Shown: positions 32,232-44,307, numbered from the stretch's first letter. The stretch: DNA of 64,000 nucleotides from Alcanivorax sp. (GCA_022449455.1 JAKUPL010000016.1:38625-102624), one strand, 5' to 3'. Numbers and translations: made by a program. Notes: a model not told the origin generated them from the sequence alone.

Positions 32232-32239
32232 GCGATTGA

Positions 32240-34390
32240 TCACTCTTCCTCGGGCCGGCTGGCCGCCGGCGCCTCTTCCTCCGGCAGTACGCTGTCGGTA
32301 TCGGTCACCGGGCCGGACGTGGGCGGCGCGGCGGACTCCTCCACCGATTTGTCCTGCTCCGCCTCGTAGGCACGGCGGTAATCGTCGGACACCGGCGAAC
32401 GGCCCTCGAACAGGCGGTCCGCCCGGGTGGGCAGGGGGAATTTCACTTCACGCACCAGTTCACCCTGATCGTTGACCCGGAACTGCATGGCGGTGACGCC
32501 CATGTATTTCTCCCGGGTCATGTCCACCAGCCGGTCGTTGCTGGCCAGTACCGTGGGCTTGATAAACACCATCAGGTTGCGCTTGATGTGCTGCTTGCTG
32601 GTGGAGCGGAACAGCACGCCCAGCAGCGGAATGTCACCCAGCAAAGGCACCTTGCGCACGGTTTCCTGCACGTCGTCGTTGATCAGACCGCCCAGGGCGA
32701 TGGTCTCGCCGTCGTCCGCCAGCACCGTGGTGGTGAGCTTGCGTTTGGTGGTGACGATGTCCACCGCCTCGCCGATGGAATCCTTCACCGCCGAGGTCTC
32801 CTGCTCCAGTTCCAGCCGCACGGTATCCAGGCCGGCCACGTGGGGGGTGACCTTCAGGGTCAGGCCCACGTCCTCGCGCTGGATGGTGGTGAACGGGTTG
32901 GACACGCCGGAGCCGGTGCTGGAGGCCTGGCCGGTGACGAACGGCACGTTCTCACCGACGATGATCGACGCTTCCTGGTTGTCCAGGGTCAGGATGCTGG
33001 GCGTGGACAGCAGGTTGGTGTTGGTGGTGGAGGCCAGCGCCTGAATCAGCGCGCCCCACTCGATATCGCCGTCGGCGTCGGTTTCGCCGATGCCGGCGGT
33101 GATGCCGTCACCCAGGGAAATGTTCGACGGATCCTCGGTGATCACCGCCTGCAGCAGGGAGTTGATGCTGACGCCGTCGCCGCCGAAGTTGACCGCGCCG
33201 ATGCCGTTGTTCAGATCACCGGCCACGTACTGGAAGCCCAGTGAGCTGGCCTTGTCGCCGGTGACCTCGACGATGGCGGCCTCGATCAGGATCTGGGCGC
33301 GGCGCACGTCCAACTGACTGATCACCGACTGCAGTTCCTTCATCATTTCTGGCTCGGCGCGGATCACCAGAGCGTTCAGCGAGGTGTCGGCCTGGATCGA
33401 GACCCGGGCATCGGCGTCGGAGACGGTGCGCGCCGCCGCCGCGCCACCGTTGCCCTCGCCGCCCTGGCGCACCGCGGAGGCACCGGCGGCGAAGTTCTTC
33501 AGCAGCTCCGCCATCTGTTCCGCGTCGCCGTGGCTGAGCCGCACCACCTGAACACCGCCGGCGGCGCTGGAGGGGGTGTCGAGCTGCCGGATCAGCGGGA
33601 TCAGACGGGCCCGGGTACCCCGGTCGCCCTTGACGATCAGCCGGTTGGTACGCTCGTCGGCAATCACCGTGGCGCCGCCCTGCAGGCCACGGCGGCGGTT
33701 GTTACCGCCGGCGGCGTCGGCCTTGGTCAGCTCTTCCAGCAGCGCCACCATGTTGCCGGCGAAGGCATGTTGCAGTTGCACGATTTCCAGTTCGTCGCTT
33801 TCCGCGTTGTCCAGGCTGCCGATAATGGCGCGCATACGCTGAATATTGTCGGCGTGATCGCTGATGATCAGTGCGTTGGCGGACCCCACCGCCGCCAGAT
33901 GGCCGTATTGGGGCACCAGCGGCCGCAGTACCGGCACCAGCTCTTCCACCGGCGAATTGTCCACCGTGATCACCTGGGTGATCAGTTCCTCGCCGTCCAC
34001 GCTGCCGGCGTTCTGGGTCAGCGGCAGGTTGCTCTGCTTGGCGGTGGTGTTGGTGACGATCTTGATCACGCCGTTACCGGACGGCACCGCCGCGTAGCCG
34101 TGCACCTGCAGCACCGAGAGAAACAGCTCATAGACCTCGTCGGCGGTGAGCGGCTGGTTGGAAATCACGGTGACGTCCCGGGCCCGAACCCGTGGATCCA
34201 CCACGAAATTCTTGCCGGTCATCTGCGCCACCTGGTTGATGAACGCCTGGATATCCGCGTTGCGGATATTCACCGTCCAGGTCTTGCCATCGCCGGTCGC
34301 CGCCACCGAGGCCTGTTGCTGCTGGGCATGCGCACTGAGCGCGAAGCTGAGTGCCACTACTGCGATTATTGTTTTCAGAGCCGACTTCAT
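32240..34390 (-). CDS. gspD: GspD, type II secretion secretin
   Basis: Outer-membrane channel of the type II secretion system, 716 residues. A signal peptide is followed by the N0 domain (about 30-105; WTVNIRNADIQAFINQVAQM), three N1-N3 repeats (about 130-330, e.g. V-I-T-V-D-N-S-P-V-E-E-L and R-A-Q-I-L-I-E-A-A-I-V-E-V), and the C-terminal secretin domain (about 380-620; L-S-T-P-S-I-L-T-L-D-N-Q-E-A-S-I-I-V-G-E-N-V-P-F). The end carries an acidic Pro/Glu-rich tail, perhaps the S domain. I choose the ATG at 34390 because GTGAG precedes it by six bases; 34396 is possible. Confidence 0.95.
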   Translation of the reverse strand: MKSALKTIIAVVALSFALSAHAQQQQASVAATGDGKTWTVNIRNADIQAFINQVAQMTGKNFVVDPRVRARDVTVISNQPLTADEVYELFLSVLQVHGYAAVPSGNGVIKIVTNTTAKQSNLPLTQNAGSVDGEELITQVITVDNSPVEELVPVLRPLVPQYGHLAAVGSANALIISDHADNIQRMRAIIGSLDNAESDELEIVQLQHAFAGNMVALLEELTKADAAGGNNRRRGLQGGATVIADERTNRLIVKGDRGTRARLIPLIRQLDTPSSAAGGVQVVRLSHGDAEQMAELLKNFAAGASAVRQGGEGNGGAAAARTVSDADARVSIQADTSLNALVIRAEPEMMKELQSVISQLDVRRAQILIEAAIVEVTGDKASSLGFQYVAGDLNNGIGAVNFGGDGVSINSLLQAVITEDPSNISLGDGITAGIGETDADGDIEWGALIQALASTTNTNLLSTPSILTLDNQEASIIVGENVPFVTGQASSTGSGVSNPFTTIQREDVGLTLKVTPHVAGLDTVRLELEQETSAVKDSIGEAVDIVTTKRKLTTTVLADDGETIALGGLINDDVQETVRKVPLLGDIPLLGVLFRSTSKQHIKRNLMVFIKPTVLASNDRLVDMTREKYMGVTAMQFRVNDQGELVREVKFPLPTRADRLFEGRSPVSDDYRRAYEAEQDKSVEESAAPPTSGPVTDTDSVLPEEEAPAASRPEEE

Positions 34391-34397
34391 AGGCATC

Positions 34398-35246
34398 TCA
34401 CGGTGGATAGTTCACGGTAAATTCCTGTTCGCCGCGCTGCACGACAATGACGGCCGCCTGGCTTTCCATGTACGACTGCAAAGCGGCCAGATCGCTTTCC
34501 TCGGAGCCCAACGGGTAGCCGTTCACCGACGCCACCACGTCCCCGGGCTGCAACCCCACCTGCTCGATCAGCTGCTTGGGGGCGCGGTCGCCGATCTTGT
34601 AACCTTCGGTGCCGCCGTCGCTGACCGGTTGCAGGCCCAACTGACGGATCAGCGCGGTGCGCTGCTGGGCCAGATCGGTCTCCGGGCTGGGCGCCGGGCT
34701 GCGAGGCTCCGGTTCGGTCACCTGGGTGACGCCGCCGGCCAGGCCTTTCACTTCATTCAGACGCAGCGTCTCGAAACGCCCCTGGCGCTTGAGAATCACC
34801 CGATCCGGATAGATTTCCTCGAGGGTGGCGTTGCCGGGAATGCCGTCACCGATGTGATACAGCTGGGCATCGCCACCCCGCTCGGCGATGATCGCCGAGG
34901 ATTTGCCACGATCCCGGGTCTGGAACAGGCCCAGCAGCTCCAGGCTCAGGCGCGTCTCCGGAGCGTCCACCGGACGCTGCTCGGCCTGCGGCTCGGCCTG
35001 ATAGGCGCCGAACAACCCCCAGCGCTGCACCTGGGACGAGGACAGCACGGCGCTCTGCTGGGCGCCGCCGTTGACGGCGACCCGGCGCAGGTCCGAGCCC
35101 GGCAACGCATCCCGCGGGCCGTACCAGAGCAGCCAGATGGTCTGAGCGATCAAATAGGCGAGAAACACCACCAACAACAGCGCCAGCACCGCGCGTGCCA
35201 CCCGCTCCCATCGTTGCCGGTTTCCCCTCCGGGCCCACTGAATCAT
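34398..35246 (-). CDS. gspC: GspC, type II secretion inner-membrane protein
   Basis: Inner-membrane protein that links the platform to the secretin. 282 residues: a cytoplasmic N-terminus, one membrane helix (about 18-40), an HR domain that binds the GspD N0 domain (about 80-160, with L-S-L-E-L-L-G-L-F and Y-H-I-G-D-G-I-P-G-N-A-T-L-E-E-I) and a C-terminal PDZ domain (PGDVVASVNGYPL ... VNYPP). The ATG at 35246 has AAGGA seven bases upstream; the in-frame TTG at 35258 is less likely. It is directly followed by gspD. Confidence 0.93.
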   Translation of the reverse strand: MIQWARRGNRQRWERVARAVLALLLVVFLAYLIAQTIWLLWYGPRDALPGSDLRRVAVNGGAQQSAVLSSSQVQRWGLFGAYQAEPQAEQRPVDAPETRLSLELLGLFQTRDRGKSSAIIAERGGDAQLYHIGDGIPGNATLEEIYPDRVILKRQGRFETLRLNEVKGLAGGVTQVTEPEPRSPAPSPETDLAQQRTALIRQLGLQPVSDGGTEGYKIGDRAPKQLIEQVGLQPGDVVASVNGYPLGSEESDLAALQSYMESQAAVIVVQRGEQEFTVNYPP

Positions 35247-35362
35247 AAAGTCCTTCAATCCCGCTTATCGTTATCCCGGCCCTGTCATTCCATCCTAAGC
35301 CGGGCGGGTGTCACGGCGCATTCTAGGCGCGCCAGTGTGACCCCAATATTATCCGACGAAAC

Positions 35363-36085
35363 TCAGCCGGACTGCCCCAGAGTCAAGGGGCGACTCATGC
35401 GAAACACCACGTCGGACGGGTCACCGCCCTGGCTGACCCCGAGCAATTGGGGCCAGGCCCGGCGCACCTGCACGTTCAATTTCTGATTATCCAGCCGTGC
35501 GTGCACCAATTGTTGTTGCCGCGGCCCGGTGACTTCCAGCTCCGGAGCCCCGTCGACCATGGCCAGGCGCCCGTCCAGGGGCGGCACCTCGGCGGCGCCA
35601 TCGCGGCCCCAGGTCACCGTGCCACCGCTGTAGGTCAGCGTGCCTTTGGCATCGACCACGGCCTGTTCCGCGAGTTCCAGCGTCATCAGGGTCAGATTCA
35701 CGGTACCGTCCGCGTTGCCCTGCGGAATCTCGGCGCTGAACGGCGCCACCGGTACCGTGGCGCGCCACTGCTCCAGGCGCCAATCGCCCCAGGCGGCGCC
35801 CAGCCAGCCGTCGGCGTTGAGGCCGTCGCTTACCATGGACAGTTGCAGGCCGGGCGTCAAACCGTGCCAGTCCAGTGTCCAGGCCAGATCCCCGTTACGG
35901 TTACGCCAGCGCGCCTGCACGCGACCGTCCCACCAGGGGCCGCGGGCCCCGGACAGCACCAGCGGCGCCCCGCCGGGACGCAGGGCCGGCAGGCGGTCCA
36001 CCAGCACCGCCGCCGGCATCAGGGCCACCAGGCACACCAACAAACTGATGACGAACACCGCCCCCAGGGCTATCCAGCGCCGCAT
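35363..36085 (-). CDS. gspN: GspN, type II secretion accessory protein
   Basis: Accessory protein of some type II secretion systems, 240 residues, with an N-terminal membrane anchor (about 5-27) and a beta-rich periplasmic part. G-A-R-G-P-W-W-D-G-R-V near residue 48 and W-G-D-W-R-L-E-Q-W near residue 95 are typical of GspN. It is 15 bases downstream of ssb and 116 bases upstream of gspC, giving the order gspN-gspC-gspD. The pseudopilin and ATPase genes (gspE-M) are not in the window. Confidence 0.85.
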   Translation of the reverse strand: MRRWIALGAVFVISLLVCLVALMPAAVLVDRLPALRPGGAPLVLSGARGPWWDGRVQARWRNRNGDLAWTLDWHGLTPGLQLSMVSDGLNADGWLGAAWGDWRLEQWRATVPVAPFSAEIPQGNADGTVNLTLMTLELAEQAVVDAKGTLTYSGGTVTWGRDGAAEVPPLDGRLAMVDGAPELEVTGPRQQQLVHARLDNQKLNVQVRRAWPQLLGVSQGGDPSDVVFRMSRPLTLGQSG

Positions 36086-36100
36086 GACTTCCCCCGGAAT

Positions 36101-36634
36101 TTAGAACGGAATATCGTCGTCGAAATCGTCCGCGGGACCGCTGAATCCACCGCCTTGATTGGCCGGCACCTTCTGCTGGCCGCCCTGCTGACCGCCGCCG
36201 CCCTGGCCGGGGCTCTGGTCGTAGTAGTCGTTGCCCTGGTTGCCGTAACCCCCCTGGCCGCCGCCCTGGTAGTCGCCACCACCACCGCCGGCGCCGCCGC
36301 GACCGTCGAGCATCTGCATCTCGTTGGCGACGATCTCGGTGGTGTAGCGATCCTGGCCGTCCTGACCCTGCCATTTGCGGGTACGGATGGCGCCTTCCAC
36401 GTACACCTTGGAGCCCTTCTTCAGGTACTCACCGGCGATCTCGCCCAGCTTGTTGAAGAACACCACCCGGTGCCATTCGGTGCGTTCCTGCATCTGGCCG
36501 CTCTGGCGATCCTTCCAGGTTTCGCTGGTGGCCAGGCGGATATTGGTGACGGCCCCGCCGCTGGGCATGAACCGGGTTTCCGGATCGGCGCCCAGATTGC
36601 CGATCAGAATGACTTTATTGACGCCTCGTGCCAT
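36101..36634 (-). CDS. ssb: Ssb, single-stranded DNA-binding protein
   Basis: Tetrameric ssDNA-binding protein of 177 residues. The N-terminal OB fold (about 1-110) begins [22 protein letters not shown] long Gly/Gln-rich disordered linker follows (about 113-165), then the acidic protein-interaction tail ending DFDDDIPF. Neighbours: the MFS gene upstream on the same strand, as in Pseudomonas (uvrA-MFS-ssb), and gspN downstream, which is unusual. I see no LexA box in front of ssb itself. Confidence 0.97.
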   Translation of the reverse strand: MARGVNKVILIGNLGADPETRFMPSGGAVTNIRLATSETWKDRQSGQMQERTEWHRVVFFNKLGEIAGEYLKKGSKVYVEGAIRTRKWQGQDGQDRYTTEIVANEMQMLDGRGGAGGGGGDYQGGGQGGYGNQGNDYYDQSPGQGGGGQQGGQQKVPANQGGGFSGPADDFDDDIPF

Positions 36635-36739
36635 GGCTGTTCGCTCCCTACGTTCGGACGACCACCGGCGACGCGCCGGTGCGGTTATGTATGCAGACCG
36701 GATATTGTGCAGCTTTACGCGGCCCGGAGTAACCCCCGG

Positions 36740-38113
36740 TCAGACCGGCTCCCGGACCTCACCGGCCAGGGCCTCCAGGGCCTGTTCATCGAGCTCGCGG
36801 TTATCGACCTTGAGCAGGGCGAGGCGCTGCTCGGCCACCACCACCGCCTCCAGCACGCCGGGGATGGCGCGCAGCCGGCTGGCGGCCCGGGACGGGTCCT
36901 GCCGGGGGCCCAGGTGCACCACCCGGTTATCCAGCTTGGGCAGCTCGCCCATGCCCCAAAGATACAGCAACCAAACCACCGCCAGACCGGCGCAGCCCAG
37001 GAACACCGCCTCGGCTCCCACCCACTGATAAAGGGCACCGCCAAGCTGGCCGCCGATGAACACGCCCAGGAACTGGCTGGTCGAATAGACCCCCATGGCG
37101 GTGCCCCGGGTACCGGCCGGCGCCGCCCGCCCCACCAGGGACGGCAACAGGGCTTCCAGCAGGTTGAAGGCCATGAAATAGACGAACAACGCCAGCACGA
37201 AGTGCCACAGCGTGTGCCCGGCCAGGGCCAGCAGCACCTCGGCGACGATCAGCAGACACACCGCGGCGCGCTTCACCGGCAGGGCGCCGCGCCGCTCGGC
37301 GGCGATGATCAGCGGCACCATGGCCAGGAAGCTGGTCACCAGCACCGCCAGGTACAGCAGGCTGTGCTGATCGAGACTCAGCCCGAGACGTTGTTTGAGC
37401 AACTGCGGCAGCACCACGAACGAGGCGGTCATGGTCAGATGCAGCACCATGATACCCAGATCCAGACGGCGCAGATTGCGGTCGCCCAGCACCCGGCGGA
37501 AACGCAGCCGGGCCGGCAGAGGCTCACTGGCGCGCACCTGGGGCGACGGCACCGAGAAGGCCACGCCCATGGCCAGGGTGCCCAGCACCACGGTGAGCCA
37601 GAACAGGCCGCTCAGGCCCAGCCAGTGCGCCAGCACCGGCCCCAGAATCAGCGCCAGGATAAAGGACGCGCCCACCGACATGCCGATCAGCGCCATGGCG
37701 CGGGTGCGGTGGCGCTCGCTGACCACATCGCCGATCAGCGCCATGATCACGCTGGCGATGGCACCGGCGCCTTGCAGGGCGCGGCCCAGGATCACGCCGT
37801 GGATGGTATCGCTGAGCGCCGCCACCGCGCCGCCGGCGACGAACAGCAGCAGGCCCGCCAGCAGCAGCGGGCGGCGCCCGAAGCGGTCGGACAGCATGCC
37901 GAAAGGGATCTGCAGGATCGCCTGCATCAGGCCGTAGGCGCCAATGGCGGTGCCGATCAACAGCGGCGTGGCGCCTTCCAGACCGGTGCCGTAGACCGCG
38001 AAAACCGGGAGGATCATGAACAGCCCGAACATGCGCAGCGCGAAGATCGCCGCCAGGGAGCCGGTGGTGGTCAGTTCGGTGCGCCGCAGGGCGGCCCGGG
38101 AAGCGTCCGTCAT
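36740..38113 (-). CDS. MFS transporter, YajR-like
   Basis: Major facilitator of 457 residues with 12 membrane helices. The A-motif G-x-L-S-D-R-F-G-R-R-P lies after helix 2. The C-terminal ~70 residues are a soluble, ferredoxin-like domain (VLEAVVVAEQRLALLKVDNRELD) like the YAM domain of E. coli YajR. Substrate unknown. In Pseudomonas this gene lies between uvrA and ssb; here a CsgD-like gene is added between it and uvrA. Confidence 0.9.
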   Translation of the reverse strand: MTDASRAALRRTELTTTGSLAAIFALRMFGLFMILPVFAVYGTGLEGATPLLIGTAIGAYGLMQAILQIPFGMLSDRFGRRPLLLAGLLLFVAGGAVAALSDTIHGVILGRALQGAGAIASVIMALIGDVVSERHRTRAMALIGMSVGASFILALILGPVLAHWLGLSGLFWLTVVLGTLAMGVAFSVPSPQVRASEPLPARLRFRRVLGDRNLRRLDLGIMVLHLTMTASFVVLPQLLKQRLGLSLDQHSLLYLAVLVTSFLAMVPLIIAAERRGALPVKRAAVCLLIVAEVLLALAGHTLWHFVLALFVYFMAFNLLEALLPSLVGRAAPAGTRGTAMGVYSTSQFLGVFIGGQLGGALYQWVGAEAVFLGCAGLAVVWLLYLWGMGELPKLDNRVVHLGPRQDPSRAASRLRAIPGVLEAVVVAEQRLALLKVDNRELDEQALEALAGEVREPV

Positions 38114-38293
38114 GGTCGAGGGTCGGTGCTACGAGAAATGGGCGGGAAGTGTAGCAGATTCCAGGACGCCGGGGTGACGTGCAAATCGCTGTTGATAGTA
38201 AATTGAACCCCCGTGAAAGCGGTGATAAATTGATGACTTGATTCAGTTTTTCTTCTTAGCCCCCGGCTTCCGGGTTGTCTCATGGACGAATGA

Positions 38294-38941
38294 ATGAACA
38301 GTCTGACTGCACAACGAGTGTATGTGGTGGGTGGGCAGCATCTTCAGAATGCGCTGCTGACCGAATTTCTCGACAAAGCGTCGATCCCCGCCATGGCGGT
38401 GAAATCCGTCGATCAGGTGGATGAAAACGATGTGGGCGGGGTGGAACAGAACCTGTTCCTGGTGGATTTTCATTCCGTGGACGTCAATCAGGTGATCACC
38501 CGGTTGATGGATGTGGACCGTCGCATCGAAAACGAAATTCTGATCGGCGTGTTCAATGTGGACCACGACGACGACCTGACCCGGCTGGCCGGCCTGCCCA
38601 TGGTCAATGGCGGCTTCCAGCACGATTGCCCTCAGGATCTGCTGACCAAGGGCATCAAGGCCATGTTCAAGGGTGAGCTCTGGTTCCCGCGCAAGGTATT
38701 GCAGCAATACCTGGTCAAAAGCCGGGCCTTCAACAAAACCTTCGCGCGTAACGAGGTCAATCTGACCGACCGGGAGATCGAGGTGCTCAAGGTGATGGCC
38801 ACCGGCGCCAAGAATTCCGAGATCGCCAAGGTGCTCAATCTCAGCCCGCACACCATCAAGACCCACATTTACAACATTTTCAAAAAGATCAATGCCTCCA
38901 ATCGCCTGCAAGCGGTGAACTGGGCCCAGGAAAACCTCTGA
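38294..38941 (+). CDS. CsgD-like LuxR-family regulator with degenerate receiver
   Basis: DNA-binding regulator of 215 residues, the length of CsgD. Residues 1-130 form a receiver-like domain that keeps an Asp near position 58 (LFLVDFHSV) but lacks the usual N-terminal DD pair, so phosphorylation is doubtful. The C-terminal LuxR helix-turn-helix (about 152-213) reads LTDREIEVLKVMATGAKNSE, then S-P-H-T-I-K-T-H-I-Y-N-I-F-K-K-I, and ends NRLQAVNWAQENL, very close to the CsgD ending. CsgD controls curli and cellulose in enterobacteria; the targets here are unknown. The start abuts a three-codon ORF (ATG GAC GAA TGA at 38282-38293). Confidence 0.88.
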   Translation: MNSLTAQRVYVVGGQHLQNALLTEFLDKASIPAMAVKSVDQVDENDVGGVEQNLFLVDFHSVDVNQVITRLMDVDRRIENEILIGVFNVDHDDDLTRLAGLPMVNGGFQHDCPQDLLTKGIKAMFKGELWFPRKVLQQYLVKSRAFNKTFARNEVNLTDREIEVLKVMATGAKNSEIAKVLNLSPHTIKTHIYNIFKKINASNRLQAVNWAQENL

Positions 38942-39036
38942 TCACGGGCGTTTCGACCCGTCGTCCGGCCCCCCCCGCCGGACGTCCCGTAGCCTCGACG
39001 TTTCTTTTCCCCTTCACGATGTTTCGCCTATACTGC

Positions 39037-39054
39037 ACTGTTCATTTTGACAGT
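39037..39054. promoter_or_regulatory. LexA (SOS) box upstream of uvrA
   Basis: ACTGT-TCATTTTG-ACAGT, matching CTGT-N8-ACAG exactly. It lies 21 bases before the uvrA start and just downstream of a TATACT -10-like element (39029-39034), a position where LexA would block transcription. Confidence 0.85.
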
Positions 39055-39074
39055 AGCCGAGGGCTCGCCATCTC

Positions 39075-41902
<2,828 letters not shown>

Positions 41903-41906
<4 letters not shown>

Positions 41907-42670
41907 TAAGAATAACGGCGCTATTGCCTGTCGTTTTGCTGACAGGCTGCGCGGGGCTGCAAGCCGCCCATGAGCATATGAACTGCCAGACCTCGTTCTG
42001 TGTAAAAAGCTATCCTCGCGCATCCTTTAGTGAACAACCGAAAAGCTTTGATACGCTGCTGGTGCTGCCTCCCCGTTTTTCGCTGGCCTATCGGGCCATG
42101 AGCGGCGAGGAGCAAAACGAGGAGGCGGAACCCGCGTCGATGCCCGAACCGCTGCTGGACACCATGAACGGCCCCGCGGCGGGTTACGAGGTGACCTTAT
42201 CTCCGATGGTGGCCCGGGAAGAGCAACAATCGGAAGCAGTTCGGACCTTCTATAATGCACTTTGGGTACCGGCGGCGGACCCGGAGGCCGTGATCGAAGC
42301 CACGCCGGTGTTCGGCGTACCTGAGATGCGGGACCCTGTTGCCAGCAGCCCCGTTTCCATTCCCGAAGCCATTCGCGATGCTGCGAAAGGCAGCTGCTGC
42401 ATTCTCGCCTCCCGCATAACCGGCTGGACCGACACCGCTGGAGCACGAGGCTCCAAGGTTGCCATGGCCGCCATTTTCAGCGCCCTCCCCGGCGGTAGTG
42501 GCGCGGTTGCCGACGGCGGCGACGTGCTGACCGATATGGCCGTGATCCGCGTCAGCGACGGACAGATACTGTGGAGTTCCCAGATGCTGGGATCGGGCAG
42601 ACGCCCTGAATTCAAGCTCGGCATCAACCCCTATTTCTCAACGGTCTACAACGCCAAATACGCTCCCTGA
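41903..42670 (+). CDS. Lipoprotein, translationally coupled to uvrA, function unknown
   Basis: Unrecognised 255-residue lipoprotein. The signal peptide [16 protein letters not shown] gives a lipidated Cys at residue 16. The mature part begins with a short Cys-containing segment (about 25-33), then a conserved-looking [12 protein letters not shown] and a C-terminal beta-rich half with [13 protein letters not shown], typical of surface-exposed lipoproteins that report on cell stress or pilus secretion. The ATG overlaps the uvrA stop by four bases, so it is read on the SOS-controlled uvrA mRNA. Base composition looks lower in GC than uvrA. Confidence 0.8.
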
Positions 42671-42731
42671 CTGGCTCTGGCACGGAAGCTGCTTGGTTCT
42701 TCCGGGTCCGGGACGACGTCATGGAGGGACC

Positions 42732-43112
42732 ATGAGCGGGGGAATCAATGCCCATTGGTTGATGCACTATCGGGTGGTGACGCTGGTGAATCAGTGTCGC
42801 CGGCTGATCCGGGATGAATTCGGGGTCAAGCTGGCCCTCACCGATCCGCGGCTGCGCGAAGCGCTCAACGAGTACGCCGGGCGTAGCGGCTCCACGGAGC
42901 TCAAGCGCCTCATCAAGCAGATCGACGAGGAGGCGGACGAGGCGATGCCGGAGGATGAGGCGGCGCACCGCCCCACCGAGCCGCGCCCGGCACGTCGCAT
43001 GTACCGGGGACAGCCACTGCCCGACCCGCCGGCGGACGCCGGGGTATCGTCACCGGACAGCGGCCCGGAGAAAACGATTATCTACCGGGGCCGCCGGGTA
43101 CGCGGCGGCTGA
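42732..43112 (+). CDS. Hypothetical protein, 126 residues
   Basis: Unrecognised. The first 70 residues look helical and amphipathic (MHYRVVTLVNQCRRLIRDEFGV, then LREALNEYAGRSGSTELKRL), and the last 50 are Pro/Arg-rich with two similar units M-Y-R-G-Q-P and I-Y-R-G-R-R. No signal peptide or membrane segment. The ATG at 42732 has GGAGGG directly upstream. It follows the lipoprotein gene after 61 bases and precedes convergent genes. Confidence 0.6.
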   Translation: MSGGINAHWLMHYRVVTLVNQCRRLIRDEFGVKLALTDPRLREALNEYAGRSGSTELKRLIKQIDEEADEAMPEDEAAHRPTEPRPARRMYRGQPLPDPPADAGVSSPDSGPEKTIIYRGRRVRGG

Positions 43113-43125
43113 ACACCGGAGTGCC

Positions 43126-43608
43126 TTATTTGATCCCTACGTAAAGCGTCACGCGGTCCGCTTCATGGACCTCGTAGTCGGTCAGGAAGGCGCGTTGGGG
43201 GGCATCTTCCGTCTCAAAGTAGTGCCAGACCTTACCCCAGATTTCCATGGCGGCGTCCGTTCCGGCGCGATCGCCGCGGAAAACCAGGTATTCACCCGCT
43301 TCCAGGGTCAGGGTGGCGAACTCATCCGGTACCTTGGTTTCGTCGGTTACCTCGACACCGGCCAGAACGCTGTAATCGCCGTCGGCGCCGTTGTCGTATT
43401 CCGTGTAGACACCGTACACCGGGGAGCCGGCGGCCTTGTCGGGGATCGAGTCCGCCAGCCGCTCGTCGTTGAATTTCTCCCACAGCCGGTCCAGCTGTGC
43501 ATCCTCGGGTTGCAGTTCGCGCTCCTTATTGGTGCGCACCTGGATGCCCGCCACGGTTTTACCATGGCGGCGTTCTCGTTCCGGCTTGATCACTCGGCAT
43601 TCCTCCAT
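43126..43608 (-). CDS. GyrI-like / effector-binding domain protein
   Basis: Soluble protein of 160 residues with the AraC effector-binding (GyrI-like, Cass2) fold. It shows the repeat pattern H-G-K-T-V-A-G-I-Q-V-R-T and P-V-Y-G-V-Y-T-E-Y-D-N, then G-E-Y-L-V-F-R-G and I-W-G-K-V-W-H-Y-F, ending V-T-L-Y-V-G-I-K. Stand-alone members may bind small molecules or sequester toxins. No helix-turn-helix is present. Convergent with the gene at 42732. Confidence 0.75.
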   Translation of the reverse strand: MEECRVIKPERERRHGKTVAGIQVRTNKERELQPEDAQLDRLWEKFNDERLADSIPDKAAGSPVYGVYTEYDNGADGDYSVLAGVEVTDETKVPDEFATLTLEAGEYLVFRGDRAGTDAAMEIWGKVWHYFETEDAPQRAFLTDYEVHEADRVTLYVGIK

Positions 43609-43657
43609 TGAGTCGTGGTGCCCGGATTCATGGTTCGGACAGGGTGCGGCGCGGCCC

Positions 43658-44194
43658 TCAGAGGGCTTCCAGAATCGCCGCCATGTCGTCGGCGTGCTCT
43701 TCCTCCTGGGCCAGGATCTCTTCCATGATGCGGCGGGTGGTGGGGTCCTTGTCGCCCAGGTAGGTGGCGATTTCGCGGTAGCTGTCGATGGCGATGCGCT
43801 CAGCGATCAGGTCTTCCTTCACCATTTCCTTGAGCGTATCGCCGGCCACGTATTCGGCGTGACTGCGGCTCTGCAAACCTTCCGGGGAAAAGTTAGGCTC
43901 GCCACCCAGTTGCACGATGCGTTCCGCCAGCCAGTCGGCGTGCTGCTGCTCCTGCTGGGCGTGCTCGAGAAACTCATCGGCGGCGATTTTCGCGTTCAGC
44001 CCGTCCGCCATGTAGTAGTGCCGCTTGTAACGCAGAGTACAGACAATCTCGGTGGCCAGCGCCTCATTGAGCAACTTGAGCACGGTTTCCCGGTCGGCGG
44101 CGTAACCGGCGGTCACCGCGCCCTGCTCGATGTGGTTGCGAGCGCGCTCCCGGATGGTTTTTATATCGGTCAGGAACGGTTGTTTTTCACTCAT
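43658..44194 (-). CDS. Ferritin-like / bacterioferritin-type protein
   Basis: Ferritin-fold protein of 178 residues, four long helices. Iron-ligand patterns E-A-L-A-T-E-I near residue 45, E-H-A-Q-Q-E-Q-Q-H-A-D near 78, and E-D-L-I-A-E-R near 127 with a final E-E-E-H-A-D-D match ferritin-like di-iron sites. In Pseudomonas the uvrA neighbourhood has bfrA; this is a related functional class but not the same protein family member. Probably iron storage or oxidative protection. Confidence 0.85.
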   Translation of the reverse strand: MSEKQPFLTDIKTIRERARNHIEQGAVTAGYAADRETVLKLLNEALATEIVCTLRYKRHYYMADGLNAKIAADEFLEHAQQEQQHADWLAERIVQLGGEPNFSPEGLQSRSHAEYVAGDTLKEMVKEDLIAERIAIDSYREIATYLGDKDPTTRRIMEEILAQEEEHADDMAAILEAL

Positions 44195-44307
44195 GATTTC
44201 TCCCTGCGTGCGTGATCGAAAAGGGGTATGGGGTAGCCCCTAGTGATGCCGCTGACGGGATCGGAAAACAAGAGTCCCAATCGCAAAATCGCGTAAAGCC
44301 GGCGATG

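Noticed and set aside
35447..38206. Plus-strand 919-codon open frame opposite gspN, ssb and the MFS gene
   Set aside because: It runs through three convincing genes on the other strand. Its composition is Gln/His/Gly/Arg-rich, typical of antisense high-GC DNA.
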